DNA from: Solenopsis invicta
Lineage: Eukaryota; Arthropoda; Insecta; Hymenoptera; Formicidae
NCBI RefSeq assembly: GCF_016802725.1
Contig: NC_052679.1
Location: 13,435,463-13,499,462 of the forward strand
Length of the DNA stretch: 64,000 nt
Reading direction: 5' to 3'
Shown here piece after piece: positions 54,290 through 64,000 of this stretch. The notes beneath the pieces were generated by a model. That model did no database searches and was not told the origin of the DNA. It saw nothing but the letters and a program-made list of their open reading frames with translations. Made by a program: the position numbers and the translations under genes. Within the stretch, counting starts at the first letter, position 1. Each line of letters opens with the position of its first letter.

Positions 54290-54990
54290 AATCTATCTGA
54301 CTTCTATGATGGAAGTAAAATTTCATGAAGCTATAGAGATTTTATGGATTTCTAATGGACGTCCATCTGACTTCCATGATGGAAGTAAAATTTCATGGAG
54401 CTATGGACGTTTCATGGATTTCTAATGGATGTCCATCTGATTTTCATAATGGAAATAAAATCCCCTAGAGATATGAAAGTTGGATGGACGTTTAATGGAG
54501 GTCTGTCTTACTTTCATGATCAAAGTAAAATCCCATGGAGCTATGAAAATTAAATGGATGTCTAAAAGAGATCTATCTGACTTCCATGATAGAAGTAAAA
54601 TCCCATGAAGCTATAGAGGTTTAATGGACTTCTAATGGACGTCCATCTGACTTCTATAGTGGAAATAAAATCCCATGGAGCTATGGATGTTTCATGGACT
54701 TGTAATGGATGTCCATCTGACTTCCATGATGGAAATAAAATCCCATGGAGCTATAGAAATTACATGGATATCTGATGGAGATCTATCTTACTTCCATGAT
54801 GGAAGTAAAATCTCATGGAGGTTTTATGGATTTTTAATGTTCGTTCATCTGACTTCCATTATGGAGATAGACCTCCCATGGAGCAATGGATATTTCATGG
54901 ACTTCTAATAGACGTCCATCTAACTTCCACTATGGAGATAGACGTCTTATGGAGCTATGGAAGGGCGATGGACATCCACGGGAGGTCAAT
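54290..54990. repeat. 70-bp tandem repeat, about ten units
   Basis: The marker CTTCCATGATGGAAGTAAAA starts at 54301, 54371, 54441, 54511, 54581, 54651, 54721, 54791, 54853 and 54923. The period is therefore 70 bp except one unit shortened by 8 bp. Units diverge from each other. Each carries palindromes such as CCATGATGG and GGACGTCC. Seventy is not a multiple of three, so the open frames across it are not protein repeats. Confidence 0.95.
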
Positions 54991-57559
54991 TTCTGTGACC
55001 TCCGTGAGAAGTATACTAGATGAATATGTTATACAAGGACCCCAGTGATAATCTGTAAATCTAATTATTTTTTTACAAAAAATTATTTTTTTTGTTGGAC
55101 ATGATTTTAATAGCGTTTAAAAAAAATTGTTTTAAAGTTGTCATGGTCGAAAATTGAACGGATTGCACACGTCGTATGTTGAGCAGCAAGTTTTTAAACA
55201 GCCGGACACGGATTCGTTCGCGTATAGGAAACGACGGAACAATCAAGAGAATGTTAGATCAGTGACTTCTACTGACTTTACATTTATATGTATTTGATTT
55301 TCATTGCATCACATAAATGTTTGCGATCGAACTTAGAAAAAATAAACACCGTTGTACATAGCTAATGTAACATTGTTTTCACATTGAAGAAAACTCCGTA
55401 GGGTCAAAACGTTTATGCTGAATTGTTTAATTAAAAAAATATGACTTATATAAATAACTAAATCTTTATCTCATTAGTCTCATAAATCTCGTCTCATTAG
55501 TCATATTTCACTTATTAATTTTAAATTCATACGAGCTGCCTTTAGATTAGTGTGTTTAAACAGAATTGTTTAATAAAACTTTTATTACGTATTTTTATAA
55601 TAATTTTATTATTATTAAAGGCATTCAATTTAGCGCACCTTGAGCACATTGCCATCCTTGAGCGCGAAATTCTAACCCTGTCATTCGTAACCTTTAAACT
55701 ATTCCCATTTGATAAGAATTTTGTCACATTATTAATATTTATTGAGTTATTTAAAAGAATAACGAAATAATATTTTACTACATCCTTTCTTGCTCTACCA
55801 TTCGAAACTTATTTTAAGAAAATTAAAAATCACCATTTGTGGATTTAAATATAAAAGTTTTTTTATTGGAGAAGCACATATATTTGATGTTTTTGTAAAG
55901 CTTTTTTTAGAAATGTGTATACGATTTATACGTGAATTTGTCGCATTCGATGCTTTTTCCCACCTTAAGGTATTAAAGAAAATATGAGAAAATTTATAAA
56001 ACAACTGTCAACGTTATATTTGAACATCTTGTAAATGTCTATTCTGACGGAGAAGTGTAGTGGTTTATGCTGCACAGTAATTTTATGTTTTAAATCGCAC
56101 TTTGAAAAAAATATGAAAGAGGAAAATTTAAACAAGAACTAGAAATATATAAAATGTAATAATATTATCAATATCTCATATTATCAGGAATATACGATAA
56201 ACTCGGATAAGATGGTCATAGTTTTTTTACAATGCAAAAGAGTTTTAAGTGGAAAAAACACATTTTTTTAATAATGTTCCATATGTCATTGAATCTTGAA
56301 GTTAATAATACTATTAAAGGGAAAACACTTATTAGAAATCTAATATTATCAAAATATTATAACATATACATTAGAGAACTTATCAAAGTTTTAAGGAAAA
56401 AATGGCCATAGTATTATGGGACAGTTGGCTATACATGTTTTGTGATAAAAATAAATGTAATATTTTCTAATGTGTTAAATAAAACTTATAATTTTATAAA
56501 TTTAGTATGAACACGTATATATATCTTAAATATGCATATAACTATATATGACTTATTGTTATTGTATTATAATATTGCAATAGTAATATAAAAATTAAAA
56601 TCTGATATTGCATAACATAACATAATAACATATCAATTATAATTCTTTTAAAGTAAAGAAAGGAAACAGATTTCTATAATTTAAAAAAAAACAATGTATC
56701 AAAAAACAAAGCAGGTTATTTTGCCCGAATTCTAAAGAAAAGATAATCATAATGTATTTAAATAAATACTGAAAATAAAAGTACAAATTATAAGTTACGT
56801 TAATTTAGGTTCCTTTATTATATACGTAACGTTGATTATGATAGCTTAACAGTAATTTATTCCACGTTATAGCAGCTTTTAGAGGACACATGCAAAACTT
56901 TGCAGATAGTTAAAAGTAAAAATATTATATAATATTCAGAATAACATTATTTTGAATAATGTACGCATATAAATTACTGTAAATATTGATTAACTTTCAG
57001 AATATCTATAAAAATGTACTATTTATCAATTACTGGAAAAATTATAGACTATGATCATTTTTTCCGTATGGCCATAATATCCCAATTTACACCAGTTTAT
57101 TTTTTTAAATATACAATTTGCATCGGGTAAATTTTATTTTTGCTTTTCAAAAATTTATTTTTGGCAGACTTTATGTGTATGTATACAAAAAGTCATAAAT
57201 GTATGAAGCATAGGTTTTTATTATTTTATATTTTAAACCGCATTTCTCGGAAAAATGAAAGAAAATAATGAATAATTATCTAACCAGATTATATTTTTAT
57301 CAGTATTAATACAGTGCAATGTTCACTTTCCGAAAAATAAGGGGGTGTTACTTTAAGAGGTTTATGCCAGTATTAGCGACTTGCCTACATTAAAAAATAA
57401 TTAATAATGCTATTGTTAGAGATTATCGGTTTTCCATTAAAATATCGATTATCGTTACAGAGTTCGTTAAAGCCCAACGCGATACCAATTATCTTGTGAT
57501 CTATGCCACATTTTTGCTATATGCATAAGATATTATTGACAATGCGGGGACGCATTCTT
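54991..57559. other. Gene-free A+T-rich stretch
   Basis: Apart from a slightly G+C-richer patch at 55160-55260, the sequence is low-complexity and A+T-rich. Open frames at 55552-55770 and 55790-55987 show random A+T bias and are not called. Confidence 0.45.
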
Positions 57560-57561
57560 TC

Positions 57562-58165
57562 TTGCTTCTCTTCAAAGATGAGTACATGACATTGGCATCG
57601 TTCATCGAGTCACAGACTCACAGCGAATGTAGCGAGAAAGAGGAGAGATATCCTTTGCCCCGCGCTCGGGACCTATATAACTGTACCAGCTGTCTGGGTC
57701 AGGGGGCGGGCCGCTACGTTTGTAGTATACTCCGTATATCGGACAGGTGTACCCTATTCCGACTCTTCGAGTTCTCGCGTGCACCTCCGAGACCGGCGAC
57801 CGCACACTGTCCCGCGTACGTCTCTTTCTCTAGCTGTCGCGAGTGGGCATCGTGGAGTATCGCATCATCACGAGGTGATCAGTCGTTCGCACGGAGCTCC
57901 CGAAGACTCTTATAGAGCCCGTTCGAGAAAATATCAAAATTCGCAATACGTTTGTCAATTTCTGCTTTAGCGTTCGCATTCGCGCTCGGACCGTGTGGAA
58001 TCAAGCCCGATCGTGCGTCGGGATCTCTAACGTCCGACAGCGATTTCGATCGATGTAGCGATTCGAGAGAATCTTTTAATTCTACGTTCATCCGACATCC
58101 AAAGGAGAATCGAGCACGTTGGCGATTACTTGCATCTGGATTCGCTTGGGTATCGGCTCAAAAAA
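57562..58165 (+). promoter_or_regulatory. Candidate promoter and noncoding first exon
   Basis: A CG-rich island in A+T-rich surroundings. TATATAA lies at 57674-57680, followed by CAGCTG and GGGGCGGGCC, so a start near 57700-57710 is plausible. 460 bases on, CTCAAAAAA/GTAAGA gives a good donor at 58166. The frames between contain stops or lack an initiating ATG, so the exon is probably 5' UTR. No downstream partner is proven; the exon at 63477-63559 is on the same strand. Confidence 0.4.
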
Positions 58166-58204
58166 GTAAGATATTATCGCGTCGCCAATTTTAAGTCAGA
58201 AGAA

Positions 58205-58330
58205 TATGGGCGAGTTTTTCAATTAATCGATTGATCATTCGCTTCATGCGCAAATGCAGCTTTTACAGAACAAAGTGGCATTTGCACATAATGCGACTGA
58301 TCAATCGATGAATTAAAAAACTCGACCTAT
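58205..58330. mobile_element. Small foldback MITE
   Basis: Arms share GGGCGAGTTTTTCAATTAAT / GGTCGAGTTTTTTAATTCAT, then CGATTGATCA and GCAAATGC, in inverted orientation around about 20 bases. It lies just inside the putative intron after 58165. Confidence 0.75.
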
Positions 58331-60699
58331 TCAGTCACTGCTACCATTTTTATTGTAAAGCGTGGATGTTTAATTGGTTTCGAATTATTTGTTTAGTACT
58401 TAAAGGAACAGTGAAATGACATTTGTTGTTAATAAAGTCAATAATAAAAAAAATGTGATAAAAAAAAATAAAATGTTCAACTTGCGCGAGGACGCATTGT
58501 TTTAAATGTGAATTTATTTTTTTATTTGCTAACAGACAATCTTGACTATGATGTGCGAAATATAATTCGCAAATTTAATTTTCAAATACTCTACAGCTTT
58601 CTGCGCGAGCACGTGTGAGTACGATGAAAACGTCGTTATAGATAATTCGCGGCTATTAAACGTACTTCTTGAGTCTGGCGAATGTACGTACTGACGGTTA
58701 ATGACCAGCTACGTTGCACGAGACGTAATCCAATTAGCGCTACGTCACTGATTAAGTTATTAGAGGCAAGTCGCACGTCATCGTTTCGCGCCTCGTTAAT
58801 GCGTTAATAATGGTCAGGGTGCAGACTCATTGAGAGAAATTATACGTCGCGCTGTAGAAGTTGCGGCACGATATAGTCAACCACGTGGTAGTTGACCGTT
58901 TCCATTCCAATGAACATGCGTTACGGCAGAACAATATTGTTTGACAAATCTGTTCCATAATATCAGTAAAAATTCTTTTAAAATTATCGTCATTTCCTAC
59001 ACCTATTGTTATAATTGCGTAAATATAAATTATAATGCGGAAGCAGTATTAATGTGTATAAAAGACGCGGCGGTAAAGGCGGCGGAGGGGGAGGGGAATG
59101 TTGAAGATTTTGAAAAAACATTGCTGCACAGTTTATTGCTTTTATCAATTAAAATTGTACGGTAAATAGAAAGCGTGTAATTTCGTATATCATTATGCAA
59201 ATCACGTAACCAAATGAGGTGAAACATACTAAAAGAAATAGACCGCGAATTTTTTACGATATGTACACGTGTGTCACACATGCGGGCAAGCGTTTACCGA
59301 ATAAGATAGACTACATAGCGATAGTAGTTAGAAGAACTAACGGTTTTAAGGTTTGTTTCGAAAGCACGTTACATTACACTTTCTATTTAACAATTTGTAA
59401 ATCTAATTAATAAATTGTGAATTACTTTTTTTTTATTTGAAATTTGTATTCGGTATAAATTTTTTTAAAAATATGAGTATGAAATAAATTTTCTTTTATG
59501 CTTTTTAATAATTAACACACGATTTCTTTCATCACACCGTGTTATAGATTGGTGTCCTCTTTTGTTTGCACACAAAGTAGAGAGAAGTTATGGAATGTAG
59601 ATCGAACTGGATTTTGTTACAACTAATCATCATATTGCTGCAAAATGGGATTAGTAATATAGATCAAATGTATATCATTATAATGTATATCACTGCGCCG
59701 TACTGTCTATCACAATAATATTGATATAATAGCATAATGGCTAATAAGATGCTTCTCAGATATATCCAAATGCGACGTTCCGTTTCAATTTACTAAGGAA
59801 ATTGCCGGTAATGTTCAATGAATGATTAACTTACTCCGAATGCTATTTCATATTGTTTATAAGAATTTATGGATTGAATGTTGTACAAATTTATGTAGTA
59901 TTTTTAAAGCAAGATAACTAACGATATAAGTAAGATCTAAGAAAGAAAATGCAAATAAATATTAGCAGAACGGTGTGTGTGCAAATCTAATAAAGTCCGA
60001 AATAAATAACATAAATTTATTGACGCATCAACCTGTGTAGCTTTTTTTAATCGTTAACGAATAATATTTACGACGCGACGTTTTTCTGAATGCCCGTTAC
60101 ATGGAAGAGAAGATAATGAGAAAGGGGAACAAGGAAACAGAAAAGCCTCTATGTTCATTCTATATAGGTCGCTATTAAGCCGCTGATTATGCGAATATCC
60201 GACTTCGGAATTACAACATCGATAAAACCGTTATATGTATTTGGCACCACGCCACATCTTCGGCTTGCTCGATTCATGGTTAACGCGAAACGTGTAAACA
60301 GCTGGCAGTGATTCTTATTTGAGTACAAGTTACTCGCAAGAGAAAGAACAGGTGTCGTGGTTTATCGTGACACGAATTGCAAAAGCAGAATAACAGATAT
60401 TAGACAATATTATCTAATGACTCTGCGGCTTTCGCGGCTGTCTCTTCAGACCGCTTGCGATAGTTAGTTCTAAATGTTGAAATAATTCGTCAACCCTGTT
60501 GGTTCTTGATTGTATTTAATTACAACGCTAAATACGTTTTATTAAAAAGAAATCAAGACGATTGGTCGTAGGCTATTTTCTTCGAATATCAACATCTTGC
60601 CCTAAGAATTATTTATCGGGGAAGCTACTTTGAGAAAATTTTTGAAAAGTTGAATCAGATTATAGTAACTTTTCGATTTTAAATTTTACGATCGTATGT
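58331..60699. other. Gene-free stretch with patches of G+C-richer DNA
   Basis: 58600-58925 and 60060-60480 are richer in G+C than average without a coding frame, possibly regulatory. GTCAACCACGTGGTAGTTGAC, a palindrome around the E-box CACGTG, is at 58878-58898. The rest is A+T-rich. Open frames at 58941 and 59219 are not convincing. Confidence 0.35.
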
Positions 60700-60990
60700 A
60701 CAAAGTACGGGATTCACAAACTGAACGAATAGCCGGCGGCTACGTCCGGCTAACCGGTTGTTCTTTTTGACTTGGTGTCCACGTGTGCGCGCGTGCGGTC
60801 AAGCGTCGATCGGCTCCCTCTCCTCCCCTCTCCGGGAACCTACTTGCCTACATTTATAAAACGTCAAGCATATCATTTGAACACCGAGCACATTACCGCA
60901 TAGTCGTCTTGCACATCGTTTCTGACTTTTCTCTTTCATGCAAGCGCGAAAGCGGTCGCGCCAATCGTTACTATAGCACATTATAAGAAC
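60700..60990 (+). promoter_or_regulatory. Candidate TATA promoter
   Basis: A CG-rich island (GTGCGCGCGTGCGGTC, CTCCCTCTCCTCCCC) with TATAAAA at 60855-60861. A transcription start near 60885-60890 would follow. Frames on both strands across the island have no recognisable product. Confidence 0.4.
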
Positions 60991-61977
60991 TGAAACGTTT
61001 TAAATTTTATATTTTAAGATTTTTAATTTAATATCAAAACGATCGGAAAATATTTAACGTTAAAAGTAAAAAATTTAGATAGATAATCGTTGCGAGAAGA
61101 GAAACGACTTTTCTTACTCTACGAGCCATTTATTGTCAATGGTTTTAAAATTACAAAATTTAGTTAAGGCATACTAACAATAAGGCATAGAGGTATCTAT
61201 GTTATCGTATGCACACGTCACATATTATATACAGTATACGTACAAATATTATATATGCCGTGAAGAAGAAGAACACTTGGATGCGGAGATATTTCTACCA
61301 CGTGTTTTTCGTAAGAAAATATTAATACGCAGGACGTTCAAGCCGATATGACTATTATATAAATTAATACCTATTTGCGACATCAATTTACTTACTCGCC
61401 ATTTGCATAACTATTTTCCTCGTTTACATATCAATTTACACCTGATAAAGTACTCAGCAGATATTTCATTACATTTAATTAAACCAGTTCTAGAATTTTT
61501 ATTATTTTCTTTTTCTATATATACACATACTCACTGTTTTGTAATAGGTTAATTTTAGTTCTCTGAAAGAAAGTTGCATCAGAATCTGACTTTTATCCTG
61601 TGTATACACGCAGAAGTATAATAATGTAATAAATCAATGGCATATATCTTTTTTCTCACTTTTATTATAAAAAATATATGCGATCAAATTATTTTCTGGT
61701 AATCCGTTATCTCACCTATTGTAGTTAAGGCACAGGGACAATTGAATTAAATATCTATACTGGATAATGTATTTAGCAACTTGTGCAAACGCAATTGTTC
61801 TATTCCCACCTAAGTAACTACAATGAACGACGACGTGAAACTTGTACATTGGCTTTTGCATGTGCGCTTCTGCAAATTTAGCGAATTCGACTTACATCGA
61901 TAGATGCGACCGCGGTTTCACGCTTACAACGAAATAACGGAGCGAAAACCCGGATATTCGAGAGGAATTTGGGACAG
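60991..61977. other. Gene-free A+T-rich stretch
   Basis: No coding or repeat signal recognised. Confidence 0.4.
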
Positions 61978-62052
61978 GTGGCTTAGTGGTTGCGCGAAAC
62001 GAACATGTTGATAATTGGTGATCAAACACGAGCGAAACGCGAGTTCGACACA
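61978..62052 (+). other. tRNA-like A and B boxes (possible tRNA-derived SINE head)
   Basis: GTGGCTTAGTGGTTGCG at 61978 resembles a pol III A box and GCGAGTTCGACAC at 62039 a B box, about 60 bases apart. I could not fold a complete cloverleaf with a 7-bp acceptor stem, so a functional tRNA is not claimed. Confidence 0.25.
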
Positions 62053-62169
62053 ACACAGTTGTTCTATAGTTGCATTCTTTACCGCAAGGTAGAGGAAATG
62101 AGAAACGATTAACAGTAAACTCATCTCACTTTTATTTGCATTAAAAGTACATTACATTAATTCCAATGT

Positions 62170-62470
62170 AATAGAAGAGAAGGGGATAATATGGCATCAA
62201 CTTTCATTTTATTGAATAACTTTATTAACACTCCATATTTTATATTAAAATTTGAACGAATGTATTTGTCAAAGTGTTAACAGATTCTAGACTCAAAATA
62301 ATGAAATAGTTTTTACTTAGGACATAATTTACAAAAATATGACGCATTGCATAATTGATGGAAGAGAAAAAGTAATGGTAATGTGACTATCTCAAAAATA
62401 AATTTTAAAAATTTGTTTGCTTTAAAAAACACAGTATTTTATAAAATTAATACGTCTAATTATAAATACG
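62170..62470. mobile_element. MITE family A, copy 4 (partial)
   Basis: AGAAGAGAAGGGGATAATATG, then ACAGATTCTAGACTCAAAATA and TTTAAAAAACACAGTATTT match 2290-2570 in the same orientation. Only the first third is present. Confidence 0.55.
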
Positions 62471-63476
62471 TCTAATTTTTTCGTTGTAAAGTTTGCTTCA
62501 ATAATGATACTTTCGCTGCTTTTCTAAAGACTCTTATAATTATAAATTTCGTTGAACTCTAATTTCAGATCACAGTTGTGTCAAGTAGTCAGTGGTTATA
62601 GAAAAGACTGTCCATAATATTACGGTAGATGAAGACAGTCTCTCGACTTCTACGACTATTTGATCATACAATTATCATTACAAGTGCGTTATTATGTGCT
62701 TGACACAATTATGGCGTTTTAAAATTGCCAATGCTATTTTTGCAAGCAAATTATTTTAAACATTAAATATTTTTGTATCACAGAATTTTTCGAGGTAATA
62801 AATTATATATTCACACTTTTAATGCATGCTTTTTATGATTTTTATTTTACGCTGTACAAGTTAACAAAATTTTTATAAGATTTTGACATTTGTCGGATTC
62901 TTTTTACGAATTTTGCAAAACTCTACGGCGTAAAATAAAAATTCCACAAAAATGCAGTTTACAGCATTCAAAAGCGTGAATCTTTATCTTTAATTTACGT
63001 TTCTGTTGAGCGTTATACGATTTTTATTTACCGAATTATTGAACATTGAAGCAAAAAAGACCATTTTTGTTTCAGTGTTGCCTAACTCAGTGAAAAAAAA
63101 AATTGTACAACGCTCAACAAAAACGCAAATTAAAGGTAAGAATTCACGTTTTTAAATGCTGCAAACCGCATTTGCATGCAATTTTTATTTTGCGTCGTGG
63201 AGCTTTGCAAAGTAAAAAAAATTGAGATTTGACGCATCTCCATTTAAATCCGCGTAACTTCGTAAACAATCTATAAATCGTTTAATGACTTATCAATCTC
63301 AAAACTAGAGATTTCAAGCTTTAAAATACTCTTTAAAAAATTTTTTTTACGATCATTTTTGAAAAAGTTTTATTTTCTTGAATTACACCTATTTTTTAGA
63401 GTCAGAATAGATGATCCCTTAATTTTATTCCCGATTGTTTTTTAAAATATTTTAAAATAAACAATATCTTTTTCAG
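62471..63476. other. Probable intron or 5' flank, A+T-rich
   Basis: No gene seen. 62840-63190 contains two inverted versions of a sequence with TTTTATTTTACGC..TA.A and GCATTCAAA/TTAAATGCTGCAAACCGCATT, a weak palindrome. The segment ends in a good acceptor. Confidence 0.35.
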
Positions 63477-63559
63477 TGATACAAGTAATTTTCCACCGTG
63501 GATACCAACGCAGTATGCAGTTACACATTTGTATCCTAGCCTGTCTTCTAATGAAGGGG
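63477..63559 (+). CDS. Unidentified internal exon (27 codons)
   Basis: Acceptor AATATCTTTTTCAG ends at 63476 and donor GGGG/GTAAGTA starts at 63560. The only open frame reads DTSNFPPWIPTQYAVTHLYP followed by SLSSNEG, with split codons at both ends. Strong splice sites and a non-A+T-biased peptide make it a likely real exon of a plus-strand gene that continues past the window. Product not recognised. The promoters at 57.6 or 60.8 kb could serve it. Confidence 0.55.
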
Positions 63560-64000
63560 GTAAGTAAATATTGTTTTTATTGATTTTTATGTTTTTCAAA
63601 TATTTTCTAAAATAAATGTCGATCTGATGCCTTTGCAAAATATAATGAAAGCATATCTCACGGGGAGAATTAAGGGAGCATATACCTACGCGGGAAGAAT
63701 TAAGGGAGCATATACCTTAAAACAAGATCTAACTTAACTTAACAATTTCGAAAAATTAAAAAAGATAGAGAAGAAAAAATTTACTTGTTCAAAAGAAAAA
63801 TTTTTTTGTTTTAAGTAAATAATTTTCTCAAATTTCAGTCTTTAGCAAGTATTTAATTGATTCATAGAAATATTTTTTTACTAGTAAATATTTCTGAAAA
63901 CAAAAAAAATTGTTTCTTGAATTAAAAATTATATTTTATAAAAAAAAGTAAAAAAAATAAAATGAAGAGAATATTATCTGTTATCGTCAAAGAATACTTA
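63560..64000. other. Probable intron with a short tandem duplication
   Basis: GGGAGAATTAAGGGAGCATA at about 63663 is repeated as GGGAAGAATTAAGGGAGCATA at about 63692. The rest is A/T homopolymer-rich with no feature. Confidence 0.5.

Noticed and set aside
54675..55048. Repetitive protein frames in the 70-bp array
   Set aside because: The 70-bp period is not divisible by three and frames break between units.
57562..57915. 117-residue open frame in the CG-rich island
   Set aside because: It spans the TATA box and probable start site, has no recognisable domain, and high G+C lowers stop frequency by chance.
61978..62052. Functional tRNA gene
   Set aside because: No 7-bp acceptor stem or complete cloverleaf could be drawn by eye.

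Overview
The window is A+T-rich animal DNA crowded with repeats. Gene content (a D1-like dopamine receptor, a divergent ionotropic receptor, a classical six-cysteine odorant-binding protein), short exons with GTAAGT/GTGAGT donors, and the abundance of mariner-like elements and MITEs point to an insect, most likely a hymenopteran such as an ant. That assignment is inference; no species marker is present.

Left half (1-30 kb). One minus-strand gene dominates. A Dop1R2/DAMB-type dopamine receptor starts at 29934. Its first coding exon (28727-29934) holds all seven membrane helices. Two small exons, 5334-5418 and 1587-1673, supply the cytoplasmic tail after an intron of about 23.3 kb. Together they give a continuous 459-residue protein with matching splice phases. 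The intron carries an intronless ionotropic receptor on the opposite strand (6182-8080), an unidentified plus-strand exon (10673-11001), a two-exon minus-strand fragment (21868-22440), a possible solo LTR, a decayed mariner with a MITE inside it, a large foldback, and copies of at least three MITE families. A deleted mariner at 3847-4767 sits in the intron between the two tail exons.

Middle (30-42 kb). 30.1-35.5 kb has no gene I can support. A G+C-richer island near 35.5-36.2 kb may start a small secreted peptide (35717-35941). Two compact minus-strand genes follow, both invisible to an ORF-length filter because all their exons are short. The first is a metallothionein-like gene (37123-38255) with two common exons and three alternative, phase-compatible terminal exons, each with its own stop and CC pairs. 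The second is a four-exon odorant-binding protein (38975-40481, 125 residues) with a palindromic MITE in intron 1.

Right half (42-64 kb). This is mainly repeats: a (CACG)n array of about 89 units, nested palindromic elements at 43-45 kb, an element with dense GTCGACT subterminal motifs (48009-49974), a 70-bp tandem array, and an apparently intact long-TIR mariner-like transposon (50573-53798). The transposon has a 349-residue DD41D transposase, almost identical 406-bp inverted repeats and a 43-bp minisatellite between its ORF and 3' repeat. Two G+C-richer TATA-containing islands (57.6-58.2 and 60.7-61.0 kb) look like promoters of plus-strand genes. A plus-strand internal exon of unknown identity (63477-63559) may belong to one of them.

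The genes do not form an operon or pathway. The common theme is chemosensory and neuromodulatory genes embedded in mobile DNA.
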